The notes under the pieces: generated by a model
Seen by the model: only the letters and a program-made list of their open reading frames with translations
The model's database searches: none
What the model was told of the DNA's origin: nothing
Program-made: the position numbers and the translations under genes
In this document: piece after piece, positions 9,318 through 19,247 of the stretch
How positions within the stretch are numbered: position 1 is the stretch's first letter
How the letters are laid out: each line of letters opens with the position of its first letter
From: an uncultured Flavobacteriaceae bacterium
Lineage (GTDB): Bacteria > Bacteroidota > Bacteroidia > Flavobacteriales > Flavobacteriaceae
NCBI GenBank assembly: GCA_943842245.1
Contig: CALTAJ010000001.1
Location: 620,001 to 684,000 of the forward strand
Length of the DNA stretch: 64,000 nucleotides
Reading direction: 5' to 3'

Positions 9318-10571
9318 ATGAGAGTAGCAATTTTTACTTTTTTTATCCTTTTTATAATATTGCCTAATAATTTAAAAGCTCAGCGTTTAAGTGATACTCT
9401 AAAACTTGACTTAACATCAAAGGTTGATTCTTTAATTAATTTTGGAATCCAAAGAAAAGCTTTTCCTGGTGCACAGGTTCTGATTTTTAAAAAAGACTCT
9501 ATTCGAGTAAATAAGACTTATGGATATCACACTTACGATTCTTTAATTCCTGTTTCAAAAAATGACCTCTATGATTTAGCTTCTGTAACCAAAGTCTTGG
9601 CAAGCACACTTGCTATAATGAAGCTTTATGAACTTTATGGTTTTAATATTAAGGATCCTGTTTCAAAATGGATTCCATCCCTTAAAAAAAGTAATAAACA
9701 AAATCATAGCTTTAAACAAATATTGAGTCATAGTGCTGGCTGGTTGCCATATGTCACACATCAAAATTTAGTCTTCAATAAAAGAGGCGAATTCAAAAGA
9801 AACACCTTATCAAATACTAGAGATAGTCGTTTTCCAGGCTATGTAAGTGACTCTTTGTATGTTCATAAACGTTATCAAAAAAAGATTTTTCGTCGCATAA
9901 AAAAAACGAAACTCACTCCTATGGGAGAGATGGTTTACTCTGGTATGTTTTATTTTTACTTGCCACAATTAGTCCAAAGAATGAGTGGTTTATCTTTCTC
10001 TAAATTTTTAGATACTCACTTTTATGATTCTATGAAATTGGAACGAATCACTTTTTTACCTACTTCAAAATTTTCAAAAACCGACATAGTTCCTACAGAA
10101 TACGACAGCATATTTAGAAAACAACTTGTTCATGGTTGGGTACACGATGAGGCAGCTTCTCTGATGGGAGGAATTTCAGGTAACGCAGGGCTATTTGCTA
10201 ATGCAAATTCAATAGCGCCTTTGTTACAGATGTTACTTCAAAAAGGGAACTATAAAGGAAGACAATTTTTAAACCCCAAAACCATAACTCTTTTTAGTCA
10301 AAGAACTTATCCCAAAGGATCTAATCCAAGAGGTCTTGGCTTTGATAAACCTTCTTTAGATCTAAAAGATAATCCCCGATATCCTTCTACTTTAGTAAGT
10401 CATAAAACTTTTGGTCATACCGGTTACACAGGAACCATGGTTTGGATAGATCCTGAATATGATTGTTTCGTTATTTTATTGACTAATAGAGTATATCCCA
10501 ATAGAGAACAAAGAGGTTTATATGAACTCAACATTCGCCCTAGACTATTAAACTATGCGATTAAAGATTAA
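9318..10571 (+). CDS. serine hydrolase, beta-lactamase (class C-like) family
   Basis: SxxK in LASVTKVLAST, third motif HTGYTGT, secretion signal. Confidence 0.85.
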   Translation: MRVAIFTFFILFIILPNNLKAQRLSDTLKLDLTSKVDSLINFGIQRKAFPGAQVLIFKKDSIRVNKTYGYHTYDSLIPVSKNDLYDLASVTKVLASTLAIMKLYELYGFNIKDPVSKWIPSLKKSNKQNHSFKQILSHSAGWLPYVTHQNLVFNKRGEFKRNTLSNTRDSRFPGYVSDSLYVHKRYQKKIFRRIKKTKLTPMGEMVYSGMFYFYLPQLVQRMSGLSFSKFLDTHFYDSMKLERITFLPTSKFSKTDIVPTEYDSIFRKQLVHGWVHDEAASLMGGISGNAGLFANANSIAPLLQMLLQKGNYKGRQFLNPKTITLFSQRTYPKGSNPRGLGFDKPSLDLKDNPRYPSTLVSHKTFGHTGYTGTMVWIDPEYDCFVILLTNRVYPNREQRGLYELNIRPRLLNYAIKD

Positions 10572-10659
10572 AATATTTTATTTTATCATTTAAAAATTAC
10601 TTTAAAAAACTCCATAGAATTATTATTTCTTTATATTTCGATAAATTAAATGAATTCAA

Positions 10660-11349
10660 ATGAAAAAATTATCACTAATAATCCTTGTAATAATGACTGC
10701 TTGTAATAATTCAACTAAAGTTATTTTTTTAGGAGATTCTATAACTCAACAGGGTGAAAATTCTGAAGGTGAAGGAACATATAAAGGGTTTATAACTTCA
10801 TTAAGAGAAAACGTAAGTCAGGAAGTAGAATTAATCAATAAGGGGATTGGGGGTAACAAAGTTTCAGACTTACTTTTAAGGTATAATGATGATGTATTAA
10901 AGTTGAAGCCTAACATCGTATTTATTTATATTGGAATTAATGATGTTTGGCATAAATATGATTGGGGCACCGGATCAGACATCGATATATATGAAAAGGG
11001 ATTGAGAAAAATTATTACTGATATTAAAGCTGTGGGTGCAAAAATAATTTTATGTACGCCAACAGTTATTGGAGAAAATAATGGTGAATTTAAATTGAAC
11101 AATAATTTTAAAGATATTGATACAATGGAGATAATGAATAAGGATTTAGATGCTTTCTCTGATGTTGTTAGAAATTTGTCATCTGAGTTTAATACTGACT
11201 TATTGGACTTAAGAAAAAAATTTAAGGAATATATTTCTGAAAACAATGATCAAAATATGCCTAAAGGAGTTTTGACATCCGACGGTGTGCATTTAAATAA
11301 TGAAGGAAATAAATTAATTGCTGATGAGATGATAAAATTCTTGAATTGA
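10660..11349 (+). CDS. SGNH/GDSL hydrolase lipoprotein
   Basis: Lipobox VIMTAC, block I FLGDSITQQG, GIND, and C-terminal DGVHLN. Confidence 0.88.
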   Translation: MKKLSLIILVIMTACNNSTKVIFLGDSITQQGENSEGEGTYKGFITSLRENVSQEVELINKGIGGNKVSDLLLRYNDDVLKLKPNIVFIYIGINDVWHKYDWGTGSDIDIYEKGLRKIITDIKAVGAKIILCTPTVIGENNGEFKLNNNFKDIDTMEIMNKDLDAFSDVVRNLSSEFNTDLLDLRKKFKEYISENNDQNMPKGVLTSDGVHLNNEGNKLIADEMIKFLN

Positions 11350-11354
11350 ATTTA

Positions 11355-11804
11355 TTATTCATTTGAGGAAGATGTATGGTCTGAAATAATGTACCATTGA
11401 TTTTTAACTTTTATCCAGTTTAAAGTAAAATATCCGTAGGTATCTCCTATTGTTCTTGCCAAATAATACCTCCCCTGTAATTGAATCACTGTTGGACTCA
11501 GACTGAAAATATTCAAGACGTCAAACTTCAATTTACCCATTTTTTCAAGATCTGAATAATTTTTTTTATAGCGGTTGCGAGTTGCCTCCCATCCATAAAC
11601 TGGTCCATTCGAACCTGAAAAAATTAAATTTTCAGATTTTAGATAGCCTTCCATAAAAGAATCTATGTCCCCACTATTCCAATCACTTTGTTGTTTGTGA
11701 AGTACATCTATCACGGCTATAGAATCTTTTTTATTTATTTTTTGTTGAGAAAAAATTGAATAATTAAAAAAAACTAAGAAAATAATTGATAAAAATGACT
11801 TCAT
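11355..11804 (-). CDS. secreted NTF2-like / DUF4440 protein
   Basis: QQSDWNSGDIDSFMEGYLKSENLIFSGSNGPVYGWEATRNRYKKNY matches DUF4440/SnoaL-like style. Confidence 0.75.
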   Translation of the reverse strand: MKSFLSIIFLVFFNYSIFSQQKINKKDSIAVIDVLHKQQSDWNSGDIDSFMEGYLKSENLIFSGSNGPVYGWEATRNRYKKNYSDLEKMGKLKFDVLNIFSLSPTVIQLQGRYYLARTIGDTYGYFTLNWIKVKNQWYIISDHTSSSNE

Positions 11805-11811
11805 AAGATGT

Positions 11812-13410
11812 CTAATTAAGAGTAGGATAGATTATACCTAGCTGTTCCAAATACGAATCATATTTTGTTTCATCATAATAAAACTTTTCAAGTTTCTCGC
11901 GGAATTCACTCTGAATTTCTTTATTTAAATAAATTGGGGGTGGTGCATCTTCAGGGACAAATTTTATATACTTACCATTCTTTTTCTGAACATTTTCAAA
12001 ATAATCTTTTGCTTTTTCTAAAAATGATGGTTTAGTTAAAAAATCAATGACAGTAGTTGCCACAACTTTTGCCCCCGCAGTTCCACCTTTATGTGCAATT
12101 GGAGTTGCCATTGTTATTGCATTTGACCAGTGATGGCCCTGAAGTCCAGGAATATTTGATGGATAACGGAGTGTTACTGTAGGGATTGTCCAAGAAATGT
12201 CTCCTATATCGTCTGATCCGCCACTTTTAGGCTCAGCTCTTGGTATACCTATTTCTGAAATGACTGTAGCTAAGCCATTTGTGTTTTCTGAATCAACTTC
12301 TTTTTGAACTGCCTTTGCAAGCATTTGATCTTCGTTTGTCCATTTTGGCAATCCTACGGTCTTAATATTTTCATACATAACTTCAGCAATTACTTTATTA
12401 TAATGTCTAGGTGATGCAGCACCAATTATTCTTGAACTTACTTTTGTGTCAGTCATAAGTGCCGCACCTTTAGAAATATTATTTGCATCATTATACATGT
12501 CTAAAATACCTTCAGATGTTATATCCCTTAAGAAAAACCAAATTGATGCTCTTGACGGCACAACATTTGGTTGGTCCCCTGCATCTGTAAATATAGAATG
12601 AGATCTCCTTAAGGGATGCAAATGCTCTCTTTTATAATTCCATCCAATATTCATTAGTTCAGCAGCGTCAAGTGCACTTCTACCTCGCCATGGAGCGCCG
12701 GCAGAATGGGCTGCTTCACCAAAAAAAGTATACTCTACAGAAACTAATCCTGTTCCAGTAGAAGGACCATAAGATACATCTAAGTTACTCCCTACATGAG
12801 TAAAAATACACATATCAATATTATCAAAGTAACCATCTTTAACATACCAAGCTTTGGATGCCAATTGCTCTTCAGCAATTCCAGGCCAAATAACAAGGGT
12901 TCCACCTAAATCATTTTCTTTCATTTGTTGTTGAATCACTAAAGCAGACGTAATTACAACAGGAAGTCCAGAATTATGCCCTTCGCCGTGTCCTGGAGCT
13001 CCCTCAACCATTGGTTTGTGATATGCTACTCCTGGATATTGGGATGCTTTTGGAATACAATCTACGTCACTTCCAAGAGCAATTACAGGACCTTTTCCAT
13101 AGTTCCACTTTGCCATCCATGCAGTAGGTATTCCAGAAATTCCATACTCAACTTCAAATCCGGCAGATTCTAAGATTCCTGTTAGATATTTTGACGTTTC
13201 GAACTCCTGATGACCAAGTTCAGCAAAACTGAACACTTTATCTATCATTACTTGTGTTTGTTTAAATCTGTTCTGAACTAAATCAACGGTTTCTAATTTA
13301 ATTTTTTGGATTTGCCTTTTTGAAAATTTTTGCTGAGCATTAATTATTGAAAATTGAAAAATGGCTATTATTAAAAAAATTTTAGTGGAAAATGATAATG
13401 TAAATCGCAT
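11812..13410 (-). CDS. secreted M20-family amidohydrolase (AbgB-like)
   Basis: LGSDVDCIP, GHGEGHNSG, AEEQ, AAHSAGAPWRGRSALDAAELM. Confidence 0.85.
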   Translation of the reverse strand: MRFTLSFSTKIFLIIAIFQFSIINAQQKFSKRQIQKIKLETVDLVQNRFKQTQVMIDKVFSFAELGHQEFETSKYLTGILESAGFEVEYGISGIPTAWMAKWNYGKGPVIALGSDVDCIPKASQYPGVAYHKPMVEGAPGHGEGHNSGLPVVITSALVIQQQMKENDLGGTLVIWPGIAEEQLASKAWYVKDGYFDNIDMCIFTHVGSNLDVSYGPSTGTGLVSVEYTFFGEAAHSAGAPWRGRSALDAAELMNIGWNYKREHLHPLRRSHSIFTDAGDQPNVVPSRASIWFFLRDITSEGILDMYNDANNISKGAALMTDTKVSSRIIGAASPRHYNKVIAEVMYENIKTVGLPKWTNEDQMLAKAVQKEVDSENTNGLATVISEIGIPRAEPKSGGSDDIGDISWTIPTVTLRYPSNIPGLQGHHWSNAITMATPIAHKGGTAGAKVVATTVIDFLTKPSFLEKAKDYFENVQKKNGKYIKFVPEDAPPPIYLNKEIQSEFREKLEKFYYDETKYDSYLEQLGIIYPTLN

Positions 13411-13521
13411 AATAAACTTGTTTTAACCTAATGTACAAATAAATTAAAACAGTTAATTATTGAGCTCTATATATACAATCAGATAGTTGAGGAATTAAGA
13501 CTTTATTAATCTCCCTATTAG

Positions 13522-15456
13522 CTAATAAAAATAGCGCTTAAAGGCCTCCATTGCTGCATAATCAGCCATTCCCAAGGATTTATATTTTTTTGCAGTATCT
13601 GCATTACGTTCTTCAGCTCGGATCCAAAATTCACGATGATCATTGCCTTGGAACATAACTCCATCTTTTTGAGACTGGTGATAAAAAATAGCGTTTCGCT
13701 TTCTCAGAACCTGATCAGGACTCATGGGTACTGCCATTTCAATTTCATGAATTTCCCATTCGTGCCACGCTCCGCGGTAAAGCCACACCCAACAATCTTT
13801 CATAAAACTTTTAGACTTGAGTCGCTTTAAAGATTCAAAAACGATATCTAAGCAAACCCTATGAGTTCCATGAGGATCTGCTAAATCACCAGCGGCATAA
13901 ATTTGATGTGGTTTAATCAATTCAATAAGTTCCATGGTTTTAATAATGTCCTTATCTGAAATTGGATTTTTAGCAATTGTTCCCGTTTCGTAAAACGGAA
14001 GATTCATAAAGTGAACTTGATTGTCTGGGATTCCAAAATATCTTGTCGCTCCAAAAGACTCTCCCTTTCTAATACTGCCCTTAAGATTGCAGATGTCTCT
14101 GGAAGCAGGCTTTTCAGGATAACTGTTTTTTAGCAGTTTTTTTAAAGATTCTATTTCAGGATTTGGATTCTCTTTATTTAAATCAGAGTTGACCTCAAGA
14201 TATTTTAATGCTTCTTGATCCGAAACTGCAATATTTCCAGATGTCTGATAGGAAATATGAACCTCATGTCCTTGAGAAACTAACCTATCAAAAGTACCCC
14301 CCATAGAAATAACATCATCATCTGGATGTGGACTAAAAATTATAACACGTTTTTTATCCGGACTTTTACGTTCCGGTCGATGATTATCATCAGAATTTGG
14401 TTTGCCCCCAGGCCAGCCAGTAATTGAATGCTGCAGACGATTAAACATCTGTATGTTTATATCATAAGAAGATCCATTGAGAGCTAATAAGTCAGACATT
14501 CCATTTTGATTATAATCCTCATCTGTTAATTTTAAAATGGATTTGTTCTTTTTTTCACAAAGCCATATAATTGCTTTTGAACTGATGGCATCTTTCCAGT
14601 CACAACTCCCAACTAACCAGGGAGTTTTTATTCTTGTCAACTCTGAGGCAGCTTGTTCATCAAGAATTAAAGTAGTATTCTTATGATACTGTAAGTACGT
14701 TGTAGGTATTTTATCTGAAATTTGACCTTCTACAGCTTTTTGAATAATTTCTGATTTGTTGGTCCCCCATGCCATTAAAATAATTTTTTTAGCACTAAGG
14801 ATAGATTGAATACCCATAGTGACTGCTTTTCTAGGGACATTTTCGATACCCTGAAATGTAGAAATTGCATCAAACCGGGTTAGATGATCAAGAGTTATAG
14901 TTCTCGTTTGAGAATTTAAATGAGATCCTGGTTCATTAAAACCAATATGTCCTGTGCGACCAATTCCTAATATTTGAAGATCTATGCCACCTAATTCTTT
15001 AATTTTTCTTTCATAAGCTATGCATGAATCTCTCAATTCTTCTGCCTTTACGTTTCCATTAGGAATGTTAATATTTTCTGATTTAATATCTACTAAATCA
15101 AATAAATTTTTATGCATAAAGTTGAAGTAACTTTGGACATCTTTTTTTTGTATGGGATAATATTCATCAAGATTAAAAGTGATGACATTATTAAAACTCA
15201 ATCCATCCTGCTTATGAAGACGAACAAGTTCTCTGTAAACACTTAATGGACTCGAGCCTGTGGCAAGACCTAAAATACAATGTTGATTTTTTTTCTGTTT
15301 TTGAAGAATTAAATTTGCGATACAATGTGCTATTGCAGTTGAACCTTCCACTGAACTACCAACGATAACATTGTGTAACTTCTCATAACGAGTCTCCTCA
15401 AAACTCCCAGGGGTTTTATAATCAAGAAGACTGACTTTTGCTTGATCTATCATCAT
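13522..15456 (-). CDS. nagB: glucosamine-6-phosphate deaminase fused to a C-terminal PIG-L/LmbE-like deacetylase domain
   Basis: N-terminal NagB signature (GLATGSSPLSVYREL, TFNLDEYYP, GIGRTGHIGFNEPGS). C-terminal IIFSPHPDDDVISMGGT and DPHGTHR typical of PIG-L. Confidence 0.9.
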   Translation of the reverse strand: MMIDQAKVSLLDYKTPGSFEETRYEKLHNVIVGSSVEGSTAIAHCIANLILQKQKKNQHCILGLATGSSPLSVYRELVRLHKQDGLSFNNVITFNLDEYYPIQKKDVQSYFNFMHKNLFDLVDIKSENINIPNGNVKAEELRDSCIAYERKIKELGGIDLQILGIGRTGHIGFNEPGSHLNSQTRTITLDHLTRFDAISTFQGIENVPRKAVTMGIQSILSAKKIILMAWGTNKSEIIQKAVEGQISDKIPTTYLQYHKNTTLILDEQAASELTRIKTPWLVGSCDWKDAISSKAIIWLCEKKNKSILKLTDEDYNQNGMSDLLALNGSSYDINIQMFNRLQHSITGWPGGKPNSDDNHRPERKSPDKKRVIIFSPHPDDDVISMGGTFDRLVSQGHEVHISYQTSGNIAVSDQEALKYLEVNSDLNKENPNPEIESLKKLLKNSYPEKPASRDICNLKGSIRKGESFGATRYFGIPDNQVHFMNLPFYETGTIAKNPISDKDIIKTMELIELIKPHQIYAAGDLADPHGTHRVCLDIVFESLKRLKSKSFMKDCWVWLYRGAWHEWEIHEIEMAVPMSPDQVLRKRNAIFYHQSQKDGVMFQGNDHREFWIRAEERNADTAKKYKSLGMADYAAMEAFKRYFY

Positions 15457-15619
15457 TAAAATAATTGCGAATTCAAATTTACGATTTCTTTATAATAGAA
15501 ATTTTTAATTTCTGATTTTTTTATCTTAATTAAAACTCAGTTTTTTCTAATTGTTAAGCTTAAAAAAATTAGTTTTTCTATTTTTGAATTTTATTTTTAA
15601 TTTATAACAAAAAAAAACT

Positions 15620-17419
15620 ATGTTTTCTAATATTAAAGGTGATATTTTAGGTGGACTAACTGCAGGAATAGTTGCACTTCCTCTTGCTTTAGCATTTGGT
15701 GTGAGTTCAGGTCTAGGGCCAAGCGCAGGTCTTTATGGAGCAATTTTTTTAAGTTTTTTTGCAGCTTTATTTGGTGGAACTGCAACTCAAATTTCAGGAC
15801 CAACTGCGCCAATGACAGCTGTAAGTATGGTTGTTATTGCAACAATAATTGGTGTTCATAATGGATCTGTAGAGAAAGCATTACCTTATATATTAGCAGT
15901 TTTTCTTTTAAGTGGTTTATTTCAAATTGGTCTTGGATTTCTTGGTCTTGGTAAATACATTAAATATATTCCTTACCCGGTAGTTTCGGGTTTTATGACT
16001 GCTATAGGAGTAATAATTTTAATTACTCAAATTTTGCCAGTAATTGGATATGATGCCAAAAAAGACATTGAACTTGTTGATTCCTTCAAGCCTATGGCCG
16101 AGCAAAGTCTATTAGAAAAAATTCTTGCTGACGAAACAAAAGATGGTGTGCTAGTGATTGAAGACTTTGAACAGACTATAGATCGGGCTAATAAAATTGA
16201 TAAATTTGAAATAACTGAAGAAGCAGAAAACTTAGCAAAAAACAACTCATCAGGTGTTGTAGGAACAATTAAATCTATTCCTAGAGCTATTGGTCTTATT
16301 AATTGGATTGAGGTCATTCTGGCATTCGCAACTATTTTTATAATTTACGGTTTTAAAAAAATTACTACAGCTGTGCCCAGTACTTTGGTAGCATTGATTG
16401 TTGTATCTGGTGTTGCAATTGGTTTTGGTATTGACTATATCTCAATACAACAAATCCCTAATGGATTTCCAAAAATACAGTGGACCCTTTTTACAGACTT
16501 TAATTTTCTTGAGGTTCTTCCATATCTTTTCACTGCACTTACGCTTTCACTTTTAGGTGCTATTGACTCTTTGTTAACATCTGTTGTTGCGGATAACTTA
16601 ACTAAAACTAGGCATCTTCCTAATAAAGAATTAATTGGCCAAGGAATTGGTAACTCTATAGGTGCCATTTTTGGAGGTCTACCTGGAGCTGGAGCAACTA
16701 TTCGTACTGTTGTAAATATCCAATCAGGAGGAAAAACAAGATTATCCGGTATGATAGCTGGAATAGTTTTACTTCTTATTCTTCTAGTTTTAAGCCCCTT
16801 AGCTTCTAAGATACCTGCCGCAGTTTTAGCTGGTATTTTAGTTACTGTAGGAATAGGAGTTATGGATTATAAAGGATTGAATGTGCTTTCAAAAATACCT
16901 AGGACTGAAATTATAATAATGGTTGTTGTTCTTTTGTTATCAGTTTTTTGGAATTTAGTTTATGCTGTTGGTATAGGTCTTCTATTAGCATGTCTATTTT
17001 TTATGAAGAAAATGGGTGATATATCAAAAGATAATTCAAAAGTAGATCTTCTTTTGAATGAAAAAGATCTAAATGAAACCTCTAAAGCAAATGTTTATGT
17101 AAAGCATATTAATGGACCTTTATTTTTTGGATTTACATCAGAATTTGTAAGTATAGCAAATAAAATTCCTGAATCAGCTAGTATTATAATTGTTGATATG
17201 GAAAAGGTACCGTATATGGACCAATCAGGAGTATTTGCACTTGAGGATGTCCTTTTAGATTTAGATAAAAAAAATATAAAAATTCTGATAGCTGGAATTC
17301 AACCACAGCCTATGCACTTAATGAAAACTATTGGAATTTTTGGGGAACTAATACCAAAAGAAAGAATCTTTGATACTCTATCAGATTCTAGAGCCTTTAT
17401 AATAAATGGAGAGGAATAA
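15620..17419 (+). CDS. SulP-family inorganic anion transporter with C-terminal STAS domain
   Basis: SulP N-terminus GGLTAGIVALPLALAFGVSSGLGPSAGLYGAIF, SGPTAPM, C-terminal STAS (IIIVDMEKVPYMDQSGVFALEDVLLDL). Confidence 0.9.
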   Translation: MFSNIKGDILGGLTAGIVALPLALAFGVSSGLGPSAGLYGAIFLSFFAALFGGTATQISGPTAPMTAVSMVVIATIIGVHNGSVEKALPYILAVFLLSGLFQIGLGFLGLGKYIKYIPYPVVSGFMTAIGVIILITQILPVIGYDAKKDIELVDSFKPMAEQSLLEKILADETKDGVLVIEDFEQTIDRANKIDKFEITEEAENLAKNNSSGVVGTIKSIPRAIGLINWIEVILAFATIFIIYGFKKITTAVPSTLVALIVVSGVAIGFGIDYISIQQIPNGFPKIQWTLFTDFNFLEVLPYLFTALTLSLLGAIDSLLTSVVADNLTKTRHLPNKELIGQGIGNSIGAIFGGLPGAGATIRTVVNIQSGGKTRLSGMIAGIVLLLILLVLSPLASKIPAAVLAGILVTVGIGVMDYKGLNVLSKIPRTEIIIMVVVLLLSVFWNLVYAVGIGLLLACLFFMKKMGDISKDNSKVDLLLNEKDLNETSKANVYVKHINGPLFFGFTSEFVSIANKIPESASIIIVDMEKVPYMDQSGVFALEDVLLDLDKKNIKILIAGIQPQPMHLMKTIGIFGELIPKERIFDTLSDSRAFIINGEE

Positions 17420-17465
17420 TATTTTAAACATCTCTTTTTATAAAAAAATTATGTTTTAATACAAT

Positions 17466-18209
17466 TTAGTGAACATCTACCTTGATTTTTTTATTTTCAA
17501 TTATAGATACAATTTCAAGTTTATTCTTTTCAAAAAGAATAGGTAGACTGTCTAAAGGAGTAAATTTATCTTTTGATTTATAATTTACATAGTCTTGAAA
17601 TAAAAAACCATTTATATTTCTAATATTTCGAGCTTCCCTGAAACGAACTCCTCCACCGTCGGTCAAATAATGATATGCAAAAAAAGTAATTTGATTATTC
17701 TCTTGATCAATCCAATAACGATACTCATCCTGAAAGTCCTCCCCCCCGCTAACTTGATTAAAGTTGATTTTTATGGTCCAATAAGTTTTTCCTAAAATTA
17801 TGGTTGTTCCCAATAGCTCAGAAATCACAGCATCATCTCTTAGAATTAGAGGAAGTTGAAAAAAATACATTACTGAGTTCAATGAGTTTGAATATAAGTT
17901 GGTGATACTATCATTAAGTTTAAGTAGTCTATTATTTTTATATCGCTTTAATTGATCTTTTGAAGTCATAATATCAAGAAAAGCTGTTCCCTCTATTAAT
18001 TTTGAACGTTGGTAGGAATAGAAAAAAGGTTTTCGAATCAATTTATAAGTATAATCTCTAAAATCAAATGAGATAGAAAACTCTTTTTGATTCCATCCAC
18101 AGGCAGATATCGATTGTTCTATAATTTGATCTGAAGTAATTGTTTTAGATTGTGAACAGGCTATTAGATAAAAACAAAAAAAAGGAATAGTTTTTTTTAT
18201 AAATAACAT
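17466..18209 (-). CDS. DUF6503-like putative lipoprotein
   Basis: ATG at 18209 starts a lipoprotein signal MLFIKKTIPFFCFYLIAC. The listed start at 18290 is a TTG overlapping trxB. Confidence 0.6.
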   Translation of the reverse strand: MLFIKKTIPFFCFYLIACSQSKTITSDQIIEQSISACGWNQKEFSISFDFRDYTYKLIRKPFFYSYQRSKLIEGTAFLDIMTSKDQLKRYKNNRLLKLNDSITNLYSNSLNSVMYFFQLPLILRDDAVISELLGTTIILGKTYWTIKINFNQVSGGEDFQDEYRYWIDQENNQITFFAYHYLTDGGGVRFREARNIRNINGFLFQDYVNYKSKDKFTPLDSLPILFEKNKLEIVSIIENKKIKVDVH

Positions 18210-18289
18210 TGATAAATTATTGATAAATCCAATATAAAACGAATATACAACTAAAAGATATGGTTTACATTTGAATAAATTAATTGACA

Positions 18290-19240
18290 ATGAAAATTCT
18301 CAAGACTTTAATTATTGGAAGTGGTCCAGCAGGATACACAGCTGCAATTTACGCAGCACGCGCAGACTTAAATCCAGTCCTTTATACCGGTATGGAACCT
18401 GGTGGACAACTAACTACTACAACTGAAGTAGATAATTTCCCAGGCTACCCTGAAGGTGTCGATGGACCGACCATGATGGTTCAATTACAACAACAAGCTG
18501 AACGGTTTGGAACCGATGTTCGTATTGGATTTATTGATAAAGTTGAGTTTTCAAAAGATCCAGGAGAGACTCATAAAGCATATACTGAGGATGGAACTGA
18601 GTTACGTGCTAGTACAATTATTATTAGTACGGGAGCTACAGCTAAATATCTTGGTTTACCAAGTGAACAACGCTTACGTGGCGGTGGAGTTTCTGCATGC
18701 GCTGTTTGTGATGGATTTTTTTACAAAGGTCAGGAAGTTGCAATTGTTGGTGGTGGAGATACAGCAGCTGAAGAAGCTACATATCTGGCTAAAATTTGTT
18801 CTAAAGTAACTATGTTAGTTCGAAAAGATACAATGCGTGCATCCAAAGCCATGCAACACCGTGTAACCAGTACAAAAAATATTGATCTTAGATACAATAC
18901 TGAGATTGATGAAGTTCTCGGAGATCAAGTTGTAGAGGGACTCCGTATGAAAAATAATAAATCTGGATTCACCGATGAAATTTCTATAACTGGTTTGTTT
19001 ATTGCTATTGGTCACAAGCCGAATACTGATATTTTTAGAGGACAATTAGAAATGGATGATTCGGGGTACTTAATCACTAAAGGGAAAACAACAGCAACAA
19101 ACGTTCCTGGGGTTTTTGCTTCTGGCGATGTTCAAGATAAAGAATATCGTCAGGCGGTTACCGCTGCTGGCACAGGCTGTATGGCTGCATTAGATGCAGA
19201 ACGATATTTGCAAAACGTAAAAGAGCTTGTAAAAAGCTAA
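18290..19240 (+). CDS. trxB: thioredoxin-disulfide reductase
   Basis: GSGPAGYTAAIYAARA, redox-active CAVCDG, second nucleotide motif GGGDTAAEEA. ATG at 18290 preferred over the listed upstream TTG at 18284. Confidence 0.95.
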   Translation: MKILKTLIIGSGPAGYTAAIYAARADLNPVLYTGMEPGGQLTTTTEVDNFPGYPEGVDGPTMMVQLQQQAERFGTDVRIGFIDKVEFSKDPGETHKAYTEDGTELRASTIIISTGATAKYLGLPSEQRLRGGGVSACAVCDGFFYKGQEVAIVGGGDTAAEEATYLAKICSKVTMLVRKDTMRASKAMQHRVTSTKNIDLRYNTEIDEVLGDQVVEGLRMKNNKSGFTDEISITGLFIAIGHKPNTDIFRGQLEMDDSGYLITKGKTTATNVPGVFASGDVQDKEYRQAVTAAGTGCMAALDAERYLQNVKELVKS

Positions 19241-19247
19241 ATTTATA

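Noticed and set aside
10926-11246. 106-aa antisense ORF inside the SGNH hydrolase
   Set aside because: Antisense shadow ORF; Ser/Leu/Ile-rich with no start context or motif.
12441-12460. TGTCAGTC (reverse of GACTGACA) in the amidohydrolase gene
   Set aside because: It lies within coding sequence and lacks the second TGTCA at the 3-nt spacing.
12976-13173. Small antisense ORFs in general (for example 12976-13173, 16027-16317, 34417-34650, 39674-39940, 42173-42400)
   Set aside because: Each lies wholly inside a conserved gene and has no domain, ribosome-site or operon support.
18507-18809. 100-aa plus-strand ORF inside trxB in another frame
   Set aside because: Fully inside a well-supported trxB; composition is a frame-shifted shadow with no recognisable domain.
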